Source: Rhodanobacter sp. ANJX3
Lineage (GTDB): Bacteria; Pseudomonadota; Gammaproteobacteria; Xanthomonadales; Rhodanobacteraceae
Reading direction: 5' to 3'
Assembly: GCF_014200755.1 (NCBI RefSeq)
Contig: NZ_JACHCM010000003.1
Coordinates: 620,001-684,000, forward strand
DNA length: 64,000 nt
Shown one piece after another: positions 19,873 through 29,979 of the stretch. Made by a program: the position numbers and the translations under genes. The notes under the pieces are model-generated. The model saw only the letters and a program-made list of their open reading frames with translations. It had not been told where the DNA came from and did no database searches. Numbering within the stretch: position 1 is the stretch's first letter; each line of letters starts with the position of its first letter.

Positions 19873-20382
19873 ATGTTTCCAAAATCGAATGCCGGCACCA
19901 TGCAGCGCGTCTCACCTGCCATCGCCCGCCGCAGCGGCAACGGACCGAAGTCCATCGTCGACTGTGGCTCCTTCGCCACACTGGCCAAAAGGGCCGGCGT
20001 GCTCGAAGCGCTGGATCGCGCACTGCGTCAGACGCTGCCGTCGCCATTGCGCGAGCAGGTTCGTTTCGCCGACCTGCGCAACAGCCGCCTCGTCTTTCTG
20101 GCGTCTTCACCGGCTTGGGCAACGCGCCTGCGGCTTATGCAGACGCAGATTCTCGCCGCTGCCCACGCCATCGGCACGAGCGCCAGTTCCGTCACCGTGA
20201 AAGTGGTTCCCCAACCGCCGCTCGTGATCGAGCCGGAACGGTCAAAACCGCTTTCTCCCGCGGCGGCCGCCCATCTCCAGGCCACCGCTGCCTCGCTCTC
20301 AGACCCTGAACTACGGGATCTGTTCCTTGGGCTGGCGTCCCTCGCCGAAAGTGCTGATTCCAAAGCAAAAAATCGAGATTGA
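19873..20382 (+). CDS. dciA: DUF721 / DciA-like replicative helicase loader
   Basis: A protein of about 169 residues with a DUF721 domain. SIVDCGSFATLAKRAGVLEA and ALDRALRQTLPSPLREQVRF are followed by NSRLVFLASSPAWATRLRLM, the conserved RNA/DNA-binding-like KH-fold core (residues about 25-95), and a variable helical tail. DUF721 proteins (DciA) interact with the replicative helicase DnaB in bacteria that lack DnaC, which fits this lineage. The position between lpxC and the M23 gene is the usual one. The start is uncertain: ATG 19873 abuts the divergent start codon, a TTG lies at 19867, and an internal ATG at 19900 is possible. Confidence 0.72.
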   Translation: MFPKSNAGTMQRVSPAIARRSGNGPKSIVDCGSFATLAKRAGVLEALDRALRQTLPSPLREQVRFADLRNSRLVFLASSPAWATRLRLMQTQILAAAHAIGTSASSVTVKVVPQPPLVIEPERSKPLSPAAAAHLQATAASLSDPELRDLFLGLASLAESADSKAKNRD

Positions 20383-20544
20383 ACCGCTTTTGGCTGTTAT
20401 CTCATGCTTGCGCTCGAACCTCCAACAAGGTGGTTCGGCGCATGGCAAGCCTCGATTTATAGCACGCGCTCCTCACCTGTTGGCAACAAATGTCTAAAAG
20501 AGGTGAAGGAAAACAGCGAAACCGGGCAGACGTCGCAAAAACAA

Positions 20545-20572
20545 AAAGGCCACGTCCCAAGACGTGGCCTTT
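20545..20572. terminator. Bidirectional terminator between dciA and lpxC
   Basis: A-tract plus stem GGCCACGTC, loop CCAA, complementary GACGTGGCC and a T-tract. It is symmetric, so it serves the converging dciA and lpxC transcripts. Confidence 0.9.
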
Positions 20573-20610
20573 GTTCGAAACGGTTGTTGAGCGGCCGTTC
20601 TAGCCGTCGA

Positions 20611-21525
20611 TCAAATCGCCTGAGCGGGATGCGCGTAAGAAATCGGCGAGGTGGCCGGGTCGTCCTGGTAGCTAACCTCTTCCCACGCGGTCACGTCGGC
20701 CATCAGCGTGCGCAGCAGCTTGTTGTTGAGCTCATGACCCGACTTGTGCGCGCTGTAGGCGCCGATCAGGCTGTGACCGAGCAGGTACAGGTCGCCGATC
20801 GCGTCGAGAATCTTGTGCTTCACGAATTCGTCTTCGTAACGCAGACCGTCTTCGTTGAGCACGCGGTAATCGTCGAGCACCACGGCGTTGTCCATCGAAC
20901 CACCGAGCGCGAGGTTCTTCTCACGCATCATTTCGATGTCGCGCATGAAGCCGAACGTGCGGGCGCGGCTGACTTCTTTGACAAAGGAAGTGGTGGAGAA
21001 GTCGATTTCGGCGCGCGAAGTGCGCTTGCTGATGATGGGGTGATTGAAGTCGATCGAAAAACCGACCTTGAAACCTTCGAACGGCGAGATGCTCGCCCAC
21101 TTATCACCTTCCTGCACTTTCACCGGCTTTTTGATGCGGATGAAGCGCTTGGCGACGTTCTGTTCCTCAATGCCAGCTGACTGCAGCAGAAACACGAAGG
21201 GGCCTGCACTGCCATCCATGATCGGAACTTCAGGTGCTGAAAGGTCCACGTAAGCATTGTCGATGCCTAATCCCGCCATGGCGGAAAGAAGATGCTCAAC
21301 CGTGGAAACCTTGGCCTCGCCGTTGACCAGCGTGGTCGACCAGCTCGTGTCGCCGACGTTGTCCTGACGGGCGCGAATGTCGACCGGCGGCTCAAGATCC
21401 GTGCGGCGAAAAACGATACCGGTATTTGGCGCTGCGGGCCGCAGGGTCATGTAGACCTTGTCGCCTGTGTGCAGGCCAACGCCCGTGGCGCGGATAATAT
21501 TTTTAAGCGTACGCTGCTTGATCAT
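20611..21525 (-). CDS. lpxC: UDP-3-O-acyl-N-acetylglucosamine deacetylase
   Basis: A 304-residue zinc amidase that catalyses the committed step of lipid A synthesis. It starts [40 protein letters not shown] carries the first zinc histidine (residue 78). [19 protein letters not shown] holds the second zinc His and Asp, and [13 protein letters not shown] the catalytic His. A further ten codons of open frame upstream are rejected because the family starts at this methionine. A probable promoter lies at 21566-21593. It is the last gene after ftsZ, but a 450-base gap and its own promoter make it a separate unit. Confidence 0.96.
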   Translation of the reverse strand: MIKQRTLKNIIRATGVGLHTGDKVYMTLRPAAPNTGIVFRRTDLEPPVDIRARQDNVGDTSWSTTLVNGEAKVSTVEHLLSAMAGLGIDNAYVDLSAPEVPIMDGSAGPFVFLLQSAGIEEQNVAKRFIRIKKPVKVQEGDKWASISPFEGFKVGFSIDFNHPIISKRTSRAEIDFSTTSFVKEVSRARTFGFMRDIEMMREKNLALGGSMDNAVVLDDYRVLNEDGLRYEDEFVKHKILDAIGDLYLLGHSLIGAYSAHKSGHELNNKLLRTLMADVTAWEEVSYQDDPATSPISYAHPAQAI

Positions 21526-21565
21526 TTTTGTTGGTACCCGTGTAGGCACAGCCAATTAGGAGCGG

Positions 21566-21593
21566 ATGCTAACACAGTTTTAACCTGCGGCAA
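21566..21593 (-). promoter_or_regulatory. Probable lpxC promoter
   Basis: On the minus strand TTGCCG (21593-21588), a 16-base spacer and TAGCAT (21571-21566) form a fair sigma70-like pair 41 bases upstream of the lpxC ATG. Confidence 0.4.
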
Positions 21594-21976
21594 TAGCAAA
21601 CCATACCGTACAGTCTGATTAAGCCTTCATGTTTCCTTCATCACTGAACGCGACATTCAGGCAACCTCCTGCTCCCGACAAATCCTGCTGCTCGACACAA
21701 CACCCGTGCCTGGGACGGGAATCCGGCATGGGCATTGAACCGGCGAATCAGACAGCGCCTGACTTGCCAGCCATGCGCCACTGTGGACGCATAGTCGTTG
21801 CTCCCCACACGAACAAACCACCGGTCCGAACGCCTGGTCGGCATACTCGGCAAGAGAACGCTGCCGAACCGTCATTCCTGGCGCGTGCGGGCACGCGCAA
21901 AGAATGCGATCTCAGATGGACAGGCTAAACGGACGTTTGTTCAATATTTCACGCCTCCTTAGCGAATCTTTTCACT
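21594..21976. other. ftsZ-lpxC intergenic region, no confident gene
   Basis: About 380 bases in which several 60-100 codon frames are open on both strands, none with a domain, hydrophobic pattern or good start. The only notable signal is a perfect AAGGAGG on the minus strand (rc of 21954-21960), 17 bases after the ftsZ stop. It is followed by a GTG-AAA-TAT-TGA or a ten-codon TTG frame, too short to call. Confidence 0.6.
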
Positions 21977-23167
21977 TCAGTCGGCCTGGCGGCGCAGAAA
22001 TGCCGGGATATCGAGGTAGTCGAAGCCAGGCTCAGCACTCTTAGCCGGCGCGCTGTTGGTATCGACGCGTGCGCCGTGGCTGACCGTGTTGGTCTCCGGC
22101 TGAGCGTAGTCGACCACTTCGTTGCCCGTGCCGGTACGCAGCACCACCGGGCGCGGGCGCATCTGCACCTGCTGGGTTTCCACCATGCGCATCTGCTGAC
22201 GCGAGGCGGCGGCGCGGTTCAGCCCGGTAGCGACGACAGTGACACGGACGTCGTCCTTCATGTCCGGATCGAGCGAGGTACCGATCACCACCGTGGCGTC
22301 TTCACTGGCGAAGTCGTGGATGATGCGACCGATCTCGTCGAACTCACGCATGGTCAGGTTGGTGCCGGCCGTCACGTTGACCAGGATGCCGCAGGCGCCG
22401 TTGAGGTTGACGTCCTCCAGCAGCGGGTTCTTGATCGCGGCCTCGGCGGCCGCCTGTGCGCGATCGTCGCCGCGGGCGGTGCCCGAGCCCATCATCGCCA
22501 AGCCCATTTCGGACATCACGGTGCGGACGTCGGCGAAGTCGACGTTGATCAGGCCCGGCGCCGTGATCAGATCGGCGATACCCTGCACGGCGCCCTGCAG
22601 CACGTCGTTGGCGGCCTTGAACGCGTTCAGCAGCGTCACGTCTCGACCCAGCACGCTGAGCAGCTTCTCGTTCGGCACGGTGATCAGCGAATCCACATGC
22701 TGCGAGAGGTCTTCGATGCCCTTCAACGCGACCTGCATGCGCCGACGGCCTTCGAACGGAAAAGGCTTGGTGACCACCGCCACAGTGAGAATGCCCTTTT
22801 CCTTGGCCAGCTGGGCCACCACCGGCGCCGCGCCCGTACCGGTGCCGCCGCCCATGCCGGCGGTGATGAACACCATGTCGGCACCTTCGAGCATCGCTTC
22901 GATGCGTTCACGATCTTCCAGCGCGGCCTGACGGCCGACTTCCGGGTTGGCACCGGCGCCGAGACCCTTGGTCACGTTGCCACCCAACTGCAGGTGAGTA
23001 CGCGAGCCGCAGCTGGTCATGGCCTGCGCGTCGGTGTTGGCGACGATGAATTCGACGCCTTCGATGTTGGCATTGAGCATGTGGGCCACGGCATTGCCGC
23101 CGCCACCGCCTACGCCGATGACTTTGATGACTGCATTTGGTGCGAGCTTATCGATGAGTTCAAACAT
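21977..23167 (-). CDS. ftsZ: Cell division tubulin FtsZ
   Basis: A 396-residue GTPase that polymerises into the Z ring. Tubulin signature GGGTGTG at residues 106-112, T3-loop region ITAGMGG just before it. Amino-terminal VIGVGGGGGNAVAHML. The T7 loop is NVDFADVRTVMSE. The carboxy-terminal peptide YLDIPAFLRRQAD binds FtsA and ZipA. The start at 23167 is fixed by AGGAGG ten bases upstream; the longer open frame (to 23278) adds 37 unrelated residues. A 131-base gap with a hairpin separates it from ftsA. Confidence 0.97.
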   Translation of the reverse strand: MFELIDKLAPNAVIKVIGVGGGGGNAVAHMLNANIEGVEFIVANTDAQAMTSCGSRTHLQLGGNVTKGLGAGANPEVGRQAALEDRERIEAMLEGADMVFITAGMGGGTGTGAAPVVAQLAKEKGILTVAVVTKPFPFEGRRRMQVALKGIEDLSQHVDSLITVPNEKLLSVLGRDVTLLNAFKAANDVLQGAVQGIADLITAPGLINVDFADVRTVMSEMGLAMMGSGTARGDDRAQAAAEAAIKNPLLEDVNLNGACGILVNVTAGTNLTMREFDEIGRIIHDFASEDATVVIGTSLDPDMKDDVRVTVVATGLNRAAASRQQMRMVETQQVQMRPRPVVLRTGTGNEVVDYAQPETNTVSHGARVDTNSAPAKSAEPGFDYLDIPAFLRRQAD

Positions 23168-23255
23168 TTCCCGTCCTCCTAAAGAGTTGTTGTCGTTGTA
23201 ACCAGGGAACGCGACTCCGTGTCGGTCCATGGTGGTGGGCTGGTTCCTTCTGCCC

Positions 23256-23281
23256 CGGGTGACAACTCCATGCGTCACCCG
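23256..23281. other. Hairpin in the ftsA-ftsZ gap
   Basis: CGGGTGAC and GTCACCCG form an eight-base stem with a ten-base loop between ftsA and ftsZ. There is no T-run, so it is not a standard terminator. It may mark an RNA processing site or modulate read-through into ftsZ. Confidence 0.5.
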
Positions 23282-23298
23282 ATAAAGCGTGTTTCAAC

Positions 23299-24531
23299 TC
23301 AGAAATTCTTGGTGATCCAGCTGCGCAGCCTGTCCACCAGGCCGCCGACGCTGCCGCCAGCCGGACCGCTGACGCGCATGCCGCCCGCGCGTGCGCCGTG
23401 CAGCAGCAGACCCACGCCGGTGGCGTGCAGAGGACTGGCCACGACCTCACCCAAACCGGTGATCTGCTGCGGCACGCCGATGCGCACCATCTTGTGGAAG
23501 ATCTCTTCGGCCAGTTCCAGCGCGCCTTCCATCTTGGACGCGCCGCCGGTCAGTACCACGCCAGCCGCCACCAGGCTTTCGTAACCGGAGCGGCGCAACT
23601 GGTCCTGCACCATCTCGAAAATTTCCTCGTAGCGCGCCTGCACGCTCTGCGCGAGCGACTGCCTGGCCAGTCGACGCGGCGGGCGATCGCCGACGCTGGG
23701 TACCTGGATGGTTTCCTCGGCGTGCGCGAGCCCGGTTTGCGCACAGGCGTATTTGATCTTGATTTCCTCGGCGTGCGCGGTCGGCGTATGCACGCCGTAG
23801 GCGATGTCGCTGGTCACCTGATCGCCGCCGATCGGCAGCGAAGCGGTGAAGCGGATCGAGCCCTGCGTGTAGATGGCGATGTCCGTCGTACCGGCACCGA
23901 TATCGACCAGACAGACGCCCAGCTCGCGCTCGTCGTCGGTCAGCACCGCCTTGGCACTGGCCAGCGCCGAGGGCACCAGCTCGTCGACCGAGAGGCCACA
24001 GCGCTGGATGCACTTGGTGATGTTCTGCACGGCGGCCGCCGCGCCGGTGACCAGATGCACGTTGGCCTCCAGCCGCACGCCGCTCATGCCGACCGGTGAA
24101 CGGATGCCATCCTGGCCATCGATGCGATATTCCTGCGACTCCTTATAGAGGACCTTGCGATCGGCGGGGATCGCCACCGCGCTGGCCGCTTCCAGCACCT
24201 GCTCCAGATCGCCCGCCGTCACTTCGCGGTCGCGGATCGCGGCGTTGCCGTGCGAGTTGCGCGTTTCCAGATGGCTGCCGGAAATGGAGGCCACCACCGA
24301 GCGAATGTCGCAGCCGGCCATCAGCTCGGCCTCTTCCACCGCGCGCTGGATCGAGTGCACGGTCGATTCGATGTCCACCACCGAGCCACGCTTCATGCCG
24401 CGCGACACATGAGTGCCGATGCCGATGACGGTGATCGGCTCGCCGGGCTCGTACTCGCCCACGATGGCCACCACTTTCGATGTGCCGATATCGAGGCCGA
24501 CGACCAGCTGTTTGTCATTACGCGGCTTCAT
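23299..24531 (-). CDS. ftsA: Cell division actin-like protein FtsA
   Basis: A 410-residue actin/HSP70-fold ATPase that ties FtsZ filaments to the membrane. Phosphate-1 loop VVGLDIGTSKVVAIVGE (about 10-26). Phosphate-2 LVDIGAGTTDIAIYTQG. Adenosine motif VVLTGGASKMEGALELAEE. The last residues GGLVDRLRSWITKNF form the amphipathic membrane-targeting helix. The start at 24531 is the family methionine (MKPRNDKQLVVGLD). Ten bases separate it from the upstream ftsQ stop. Confidence 0.96.
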   Translation of the reverse strand: MKPRNDKQLVVGLDIGTSKVVAIVGEYEPGEPITVIGIGTHVSRGMKRGSVVDIESTVHSIQRAVEEAELMAGCDIRSVVASISGSHLETRNSHGNAAIRDREVTAGDLEQVLEAASAVAIPADRKVLYKESQEYRIDGQDGIRSPVGMSGVRLEANVHLVTGAAAAVQNITKCIQRCGLSVDELVPSALASAKAVLTDDERELGVCLVDIGAGTTDIAIYTQGSIRFTASLPIGGDQVTSDIAYGVHTPTAHAEEIKIKYACAQTGLAHAEETIQVPSVGDRPPRRLARQSLAQSVQARYEEIFEMVQDQLRRSGYESLVAAGVVLTGGASKMEGALELAEEIFHKMVRIGVPQQITGLGEVVASPLHATGVGLLLHGARAGGMRVSGPAGGSVGGLVDRLRSWITKNF

Positions 24532-24541
24532 AGGGAGATGC

Positions 24542-25282
24542 TCATATGCGGGTCGGGCCTCCAGCAGCGTGGGTGGCGATCGGCGGTTGCGGCCAGCGCA
24601 CGGCAAATCCATTGGTGTAGCGAAGGTCGGCGTAGGCGAAGGCGTCGCTATGACCGGCCGTCATCTGCGGATAGACGTCGAGGAAGCGGCGCAGCCGGCG
24701 ACCGGCCTGATCGCGATCGCCGATGACGATCTGCGCACCCGTTGCGGTGGTGACGCTCCAGCTGCCGCGCTCGGTCAGCGCCACGCCGGTGATATCCAGA
24801 TGCGTACCGGCAAACGCCTTGTGCGTTTCGGCGTAGAAGCTCACCACCTCGACCAGTCGGGCGTCGGGACCACTGAGTTTCGGCAGGGCGCCGGTGTCGT
24901 CGCTGTCCGGCGCGTCGAAGACCAGACCCTGACGGCTGATCAGCTGCTTGTCGTTCCAGCTGGCGAACGGCTGACGCTCGTAGATGCGCAGCAGCAGGGT
25001 GTCGGGCCAGCGCTTGCGCGCCTGCACCGACTCCACCCACGGCAGCGCCGCGACCGCCTTTTGCACCGCATCCAGATCCAGCGCAAAAAAGCCCTTGCCC
25101 AGATGTGGCAGTACGACCGCACGCAGCTGATCCGGCGTGACGTGCTTGAACTCGGCCTGCACGGTGAGCTGCGTCACCGGCCAGCGATTGACCGCAAACC
25201 AGCCGCGCAGCACGCCGACGATCGGCAGCGCGACCAGCGCAACGGCCAGGCACCAGGCGACAAGGCGGACGGTACCCCTCAT
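24542..25282 (-). CDS. ftsQ: Cell division protein FtsQ
   Basis: A 246-residue bitopic divisome scaffold. A short cytoplasmic start (MRGTVRL) leads into one membrane helix, [20 protein letters not shown] (about 8-27). A POTRA domain follows ([20 protein letters not shown], residues about 36-105), then the FtsQ beta domain ([20 protein letters not shown] onward), which recruits FtsB/FtsL. Its ATG overlaps the ddl TGA by four bases. Upstream in-frame codons inside ddl are a shadow and are excluded. Confidence 0.94.
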   Translation of the reverse strand: MRGTVRLVAWCLAVALVALPIVGVLRGWFAVNRWPVTQLTVQAEFKHVTPDQLRAVVLPHLGKGFFALDLDAVQKAVAALPWVESVQARKRWPDTLLLRIYERQPFASWNDKQLISRQGLVFDAPDSDDTGALPKLSGPDARLVEVVSFYAETHKAFAGTHLDITGVALTERGSWSVTTATGAQIVIGDRDQAGRRLRRFLDVYPQMTAGHSDAFAYADLRYTNGFAVRWPQPPIATHAAGGPTRI

Positions 25283-26235
25283 GCATTCCCCCGGAAGCTC
25301 GTCTCGAGCACGCGCCAGCACAGCTCCTGGTAATCGATCCCGGCTTCGGCGGCGGCCTTCGGCACCAGCGAGTGCGACGTCATGCCCGGCGCGGTGTTCA
25401 CTTCCAGCAGCCAGTTGCGGCCGGCGGCATCGCGCATCACGTCGACGCGACCCCAGCCGCTGCAGGCCAGCGCATCGAAGGCGCGCAGCGACAGCGCGCG
25501 CAGCTGCTGCTCGGCGTCGCCCTCCAGCCCGGGGCAGATGTACTGCGTGTCGTCGGCGATGTATTTGGCGTTGTAGTCGTAGTACTCGCCTTTGGGCACG
25601 ATGCGGATGCTGGCCAGCACCTGCCGATCGAGAATGCCGACGGTGAATTCGCCGCCGCCCTCGATCAGGGTTTCCATCATCAGGTCGCCCGGATATTTGG
25701 CGGCCAGTGCCACGGCCGCATCCAGATCCTGCTCGTCGAACACGCGCGTCACGCCCACGCTGGAACCTTCCCAGGCCGGCTTTACCACCAGCGGAAAACC
25801 GATTTCGCGCGCCGCGGCGTGCATGTCGGCGCCGCGCGGCAGCGCCTTGAAGATCGGCGTGGGCAAACCGATCGCCTGCCACACCTGCTTCGCGCGGATC
25901 TTGTCCAACGACAGCGCCGAACCCAGCACGCCCGAGCCGGTGAACGGCACACCGAGCGACTGCAGCGCGCCCTGCAGCTCACCGTTCTCGCCGCCCGCGC
26001 CATGCAGAATATTGAACACGCGGGCAAAGTGGCCGGCGCGCACGGCGTCCAGCAGCGCCGGAATGCCGTCGATCGCGTGCGCATCCACGCCGCGCGCCTT
26101 CAGCGCAGCGAGCACGCCGCGGCCGGAGTCCAGCGACACGTCGCGTTCGGCCGAGCTGCCGCCCATCACCACGGCGACGCGGCCGAACTGAGCGGGATCT
26201 TTGATTTTGTTAGGCATGCTTGCTGGCTGACTCAT
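25279..26235 (-). CDS. ddl: D-alanine--D-alanine ligase
   Basis: A 318-residue ATP-grasp ligase that makes the D-Ala-D-Ala dipeptide for peptidoglycan. [19 protein letters not shown] is the amino-terminal binding motif and [19 protein letters not shown] the substrate loop. [18 protein letters not shown] binds ATP, and [19 protein letters not shown] carries the Mg ligands and the terminal D-Ala contacts. DdlB type by its place in the dcw cluster. Overlaps murC upstream and ftsQ downstream by four bases each. Confidence 0.95.
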   Translation of the reverse strand: MSQPASMPNKIKDPAQFGRVAVVMGGSSAERDVSLDSGRGVLAALKARGVDAHAIDGIPALLDAVRAGHFARVFNILHGAGGENGELQGALQSLGVPFTGSGVLGSALSLDKIRAKQVWQAIGLPTPIFKALPRGADMHAAAREIGFPLVVKPAWEGSSVGVTRVFDEQDLDAAVALAAKYPGDLMMETLIEGGGEFTVGILDRQVLASIRIVPKGEYYDYNAKYIADDTQYICPGLEGDAEQQLRALSLRAFDALACSGWGRVDVMRDAAGRNWLLEVNTAPGMTSHSLVPKAAAEAGIDYQELCWRVLETSFRGNA

Positions 26236-27674
26236 GATTTATGCGTCCTCAGTTCGCCGAGCTGCGAAAGCTCCAGCGCTGCGGCACCGATATCGCCCGC
26301 GCCCAGCAGCAGCAGCAGATCGCCGTCGCGCAGCAGGGTGGGCAGCGTGTCTTTGAATTCGCGCGGATGGTCGATCAGCACCGGATCGACCTTGCCGCGA
26401 GCGCGCACGGCGCGCGCCAGCGCGCGACCGTCGGCGCCAGCGATCGGGGCTTCGCCGGCCGGATAGACGTCGGTCAGCACCAGCACGTCGGCTTCGGCCA
26501 GCACGTTGGCGAAGTCGTCCAGCAGATCGCGCGTGCGGCTGTAGCGGTGCGGCTGAAAGCCCACCACCAGACGACGCTTCGGCCAGCCGCCGCGGGCCGC
26601 CGCGAACACCGCGGCCAGCTCGCGCGGATGATGACCGTAGTCGTCGACCAGCAGCACGCTGCCCCGGTCCAGCGCTATCTCGCCGCGCGGATGGAAGCGT
26701 CGGCCGACGCCCTGAAAGTGCTGCAGCGCATGCGCCATCGCGCCGGCTTCGACGCCGAGCTGCCAGCCGATGGTCACCGCGGCCAACGCGTTCAGCACGT
26801 TGTGCCGACCGGGCAGATTGAGCTTCATCGGCACCGCGGCATCGCGCCCCGGCAGCACGACGTCGAAATGCATCTCGAACCCGTGCTGGCTGACGTTGAT
26901 CGCCCGTACATCGGCATCTGGCGCATCGATACCGTAGGTCATCACGCGGCGCGTGGTGGTCTTGGCCAGCTCGGCGACTTCCTCGTCGTCGACGCACAGC
27001 ACGGCCAGCCCGTAGAACGGCAGCCGGTGCAGAAAATCGGCGAAGGCCTTTTTGACCTGCGCAAAATCGCCGCCGTAATTTTCCAGATGGTCGGCGTCGA
27101 CGTTGGTCACCGCCGCGATCACCGGCGACAGCAGCAGAAACGAACCGTCGGACTCGTCCGCCTCGGCCACCAGATACTGTCCGGTGCCCAACCGCGCGTT
27201 GGCGCCCGCCGCGTTGAGCTGGCCACCGATCACGAAGGTCGGATCGTAGCCCGCCTCGGCCAGCACGCTGGCGGTGAGGCTGGTCGTGGTGGTCTTGCCG
27301 TGCGTGCCCGCGATGGCGATGCCGCGACGAAAACGCATCAGCTCGCCCAGCATTTCCGCGCGTGGAATCACCGGAACGCGCGCTGCACGAGCCGCAACTA
27401 GCTCGGGATTTTCTTTGCTGATCGCGCTCGACGTCACCACCACGTCGGCGTCGCCGATATGTTCGGCCGCATGTCCGACATGCACGCTGATACCAAGCTG
27501 CTGCAGCCGCTGCGCCGTCGGCGAGTTGGCGCGATCGGAACCGGACACCGCGTAGCCGAGATTATGCAGCACCTCGGCGATGCCGCTCATGCCGACGCCG
27601 CCGATGCCGATGAAGTGCACGCGACGAAACGTGCTCATCAGATCCTCGTGTGCATGCAGGCGACGCAGCGTCAT
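26232..27674 (-). CDS. murC: UDP-N-acetylmuramate--L-alanine ligase
   Basis: A 480-residue Mur ligase that adds the first amino acid to UDP-MurNAc. UDP-binding [18 protein letters not shown] (about 19-36). P-loop [13 protein letters not shown] (about 121-133). [10 protein letters not shown] (Mg/ATP). The carboxy domain has [13 protein letters not shown]. Two starts are possible. The ATG at 27674 has a perfect GGAGGT six bases upstream and overlaps the murG stop; an ATG at 27638 has GAGGA. I prefer the former because of the perfect ribosome-binding site and the coupling. Confidence 0.94.
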   Translation of the reverse strand: MTLRRLHAHEDLMSTFRRVHFIGIGGVGMSGIAEVLHNLGYAVSGSDRANSPTAQRLQQLGISVHVGHAAEHIGDADVVVTSSAISKENPELVAARAARVPVIPRAEMLGELMRFRRGIAIAGTHGKTTTTSLTASVLAEAGYDPTFVIGGQLNAAGANARLGTGQYLVAEADESDGSFLLLSPVIAAVTNVDADHLENYGGDFAQVKKAFADFLHRLPFYGLAVLCVDDEEVAELAKTTTRRVMTYGIDAPDADVRAINVSQHGFEMHFDVVLPGRDAAVPMKLNLPGRHNVLNALAAVTIGWQLGVEAGAMAHALQHFQGVGRRFHPRGEIALDRGSVLLVDDYGHHPRELAAVFAAARGGWPKRRLVVGFQPHRYSRTRDLLDDFANVLAEADVLVLTDVYPAGEAPIAGADGRALARAVRARGKVDPVLIDHPREFKDTLPTLLRDGDLLLLLGAGDIGAAALELSQLGELRTHKS

Positions 27675-28744
27675 GCGGCGACCTCCATGCAGGCGCGCGC
27701 GATGACCTGCGCGGCGTCGGGTTTGGCCAGCGTGCGAGCCGCCACCGCCATCGCCGTCATGCGATCGCGGTCGCGCAGCATCGCCGAAAGCCGCTGTGCC
27801 AGCTGCTGTGCGTCGAGATCGCGCTCCTGAATCAGCTCCGCCGCGCCGATGGCGACCAACGCTTCGGCGTTGTGCGTCTGATGGTCGTCCACCGCGTGCG
27901 GATATGGCACCAACAAAGCGCCCAGACCGGCCGCGGTCAACTCGGCCAGCGTCAGCGCACCGGCACGGCACACGGCCAGATCGGCCCAGCCGTAGCTGCC
28001 GGCCATATCGTCGATAAAAGGAACGACCTGTGCATCGACGCCAGCCTTCGTATAAGCATCACGCGCCTCGTCGAGGCCGCGGTTGCCGCACTGATGCAGT
28101 ACCTCCGGCCGCTCGGCCAGGGTGAGCTGTGCCAGCGCCTGCGGCACGGCGAGATTCAGTCCGCGCGCGCCCAGGCTGCCGCCAAGTACTAGCAGCCGCG
28201 GCTTGCCCGCGCGTGGGCCGATACGCTGCGCGGGTTCGGGCAACGACGCGATGGCAGCACGCACCGGATTGCCGACCCACTCGGCGTTCGGTAGCGCATC
28301 GGCGAAACCTATCAGCACGCGCTTGGCCAGACCTGCCAGCTTGCGATTGGTGAAGCCGGCCACACGATTCTGTTCGTGCACCAGCAGCGGCCGGCGCAGC
28401 AGCCACGCCGCCAGTCCGCCGGGACCGGCGACATAGCCGCCCATTGACAGCACGCTGCGCGGTTTGATTTTCTGCAAGGTGACGAGCGAAGCGAACAGCG
28501 CCCGCAGCAGCATCAGCGGTGCGAGCAGCCGCGTAGGCCAGCCCTTACCGCGCAGACCACCCACGGCCACGGTATGCAGCTCGATCTGATTGGCCGGCAC
28601 CACCTTGGTTTCCATGCCGCCCACGGCACCCAGCCAGACCACAGGTACGCCCTGCGCGCGCAGGCATTCGGCCACGGCCAGTCCGGGAAAAATGTGTCCG
28701 CCGGTGCCGCCGGCCATGATCAACACGGGCGAGTTGGCGCTCAT
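27671..28744 (-). CDS. murG: UDP-GlcNAc:undecaprenyl-PP-MurNAc-pentapeptide GlcNAc transferase
   Basis: A 357-residue GT28 glycosyltransferase that converts lipid I to lipid II on the inner face of the membrane. It starts MSANSPVLIMAGGTGGHIFP with the glycine-rich lipid-diphosphate loop. LVLGGSLGARGLN is the second G-loop. The UDP-GlcNAc site is CRAGALTLAELTAAG, where many homologues read SRSGA/CRAGA, followed by VPYPHAVDDHQTHNA. Four-base overlaps with ftsW before and murC after. Confidence 0.95.
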   Translation of the reverse strand: MSANSPVLIMAGGTGGHIFPGLAVAECLRAQGVPVVWLGAVGGMETKVVPANQIELHTVAVGGLRGKGWPTRLLAPLMLLRALFASLVTLQKIKPRSVLSMGGYVAGPGGLAAWLLRRPLLVHEQNRVAGFTNRKLAGLAKRVLIGFADALPNAEWVGNPVRAAIASLPEPAQRIGPRAGKPRLLVLGGSLGARGLNLAVPQALAQLTLAERPEVLHQCGNRGLDEARDAYTKAGVDAQVVPFIDDMAGSYGWADLAVCRAGALTLAELTAAGLGALLVPYPHAVDDHQTHNAEALVAIGAAELIQERDLDAQQLAQRLSAMLRDRDRMTAMAVAARTLAKPDAAQVIARACMEVAA

Positions 28745-29979
28745 GCAGCCATCGCCTCGGCCGGTCGAACGGCCGTGTTGGCATCTGGCGCCGATACGGC
28801 CAGCGACATGCGATTGCGCACTTCGCGCGCGTCGAGCGCGCGGTTGATTTCGAACGTCGCGCGCAGCAGCACACCGGCCATCGCGCAGGTCAGCGCCATC
28901 GACGAACCGCCGTAGCTGATCAGCGGCAGGGTCAGACCCTTGGTCGGCAGCGCGCCGAGGTTCACGCCCACCGACACGATCGCCTGCATCGCGATCATCA
29001 GCGAAATGCCAAAGGCCACGTAGCCGGCAAAACGTTGGCCGATCTCCACGCCTTTCAAACCCAGGTAAAGGCCGCGCCCCACTACGATCGCGAACAGGCC
29101 CATCACCAGCACCACGCCGGCCATGCCCAGCTCCTCGCCGATCACGGCGAAAATAAAGTCGGTGTGCGCCTCGGGCAAATAGGAAAGCTTGAGCACGCTC
29201 GAACCCAGGCCGACGCCAGTCCACTCGCCGCGGCCGATCGCCATCAGCGACTGAGTCAGCTGGAAGCCGTCGTCAAACGGGTGATCCCAGGGATGCATGA
29301 ACGTGGTCAGCCGCTTCATGCGGTAGCTTTCGCCGGTCGCCGCGACATACAGCAGCGGCATCAGCGGCAAGCCCATTAGAAAGAGAAAGATCGGTCGCGC
29401 GCCGCCGAGCCAGACCATGGCGATACTCACCGCAATCACCAGCGTGGCCGAACCGAAATCCGGCTGCGCCAGCAGCATCAGCACGATGATGCCTGCCACG
29501 GCGATCGGCTTGATCAAGCCCATGAAGCGCGTCTCGACGCTCTCGCGATGACGCACCAGATAGCTGGCGATATAGATGACCAAAATGAGTTTCACCGCCT
29601 CGACCGGCTGGAAGCTGGTCACCAGCAAATTCAGCCAGCGCCGCGCGCCGTTGATGCGCATGCCCAGATGCGGGACGAACACCGCCAGCAGCAGGATGAA
29701 GGCAATGGCCAGCAGTGGAAACGCATACTTCTCGAACAGCTTCAGCTCGGTGCGCATCGCCATGCCGGCGGCAATCATGCCCACGGTCAGAAAGAGCAGA
29801 TGCTTCTTGAGAAAATAGAACGCGCCCAGATGCTGGCTGTCCGCCACGGCGATCGAACTCGATGTCACCATCACCACGCCGACGCTGGCCAGCCCAATCA
29901 GGCCGATCAGCAGCAGCATATCGAAGCGACCGCGCGGACCTTCGCGGCGTTTGGCCTGGGTGTTGTCGAAGTCGAACAT
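28741..29979 (-). CDS. ftsW: Septal peptidoglycan polymerase FtsW (SEDS family)
   Basis: A 412-residue polytopic inner-membrane glycosyltransferase that works with FtsI at the septum. About ten hydrophobic helices, beginning DMLLLIGLIGLASVGVVMVT. RWLNLLVTSFQPVEAVKL and QPDFGSATLVIAVS are SEDS motifs. The carboxy signature GLTLPLISYGGSSM is intact. Translation starts at an ATG that shares one base with the mraY stop (TGATG), with AAGGTG upstream. Directly following mraY means that murD, present here in E. coli, is missing. Confidence 0.94.
   Translation of the reverse strand: MFDFDNTQAKRREGPRGRFDMLLLIGLIGLASVGVVMVTSSSIAVADSQHLGAFYFLKKHLLFLTVGMIAAGMAMRTELKLFEKYAFPLLAIAFILLLAVFVPHLGMRINGARRWLNLLVTSFQPVEAVKLILVIYIASYLVRHRESVETRFMGLIKPIAVAGIIVLMLLAQPDFGSATLVIAVSIAMVWLGGARPIFLFLMGLPLMPLLYVAATGESYRMKRLTTFMHPWDHPFDDGFQLTQSLMAIGRGEWTGVGLGSSVLKLSYLPEAHTDFIFAVIGEELGMAGVVLVMGLFAIVVGRGLYLGLKGVEIGQRFAGYVAFGISLMIAMQAIVSVGVNLGALPTKGLTLPLISYGGSSMALTCAMAGVLLRATFEINRALDAREVRNRMSLAVSAPDANTAVRPAEAMAA

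Noticed and set aside
21629-21928. 99-codon plus ORF between ftsZ and lpxC
   Set aside because: No ribosome-binding site, Pro/Arg-rich, no domain and competing frames on both strands.
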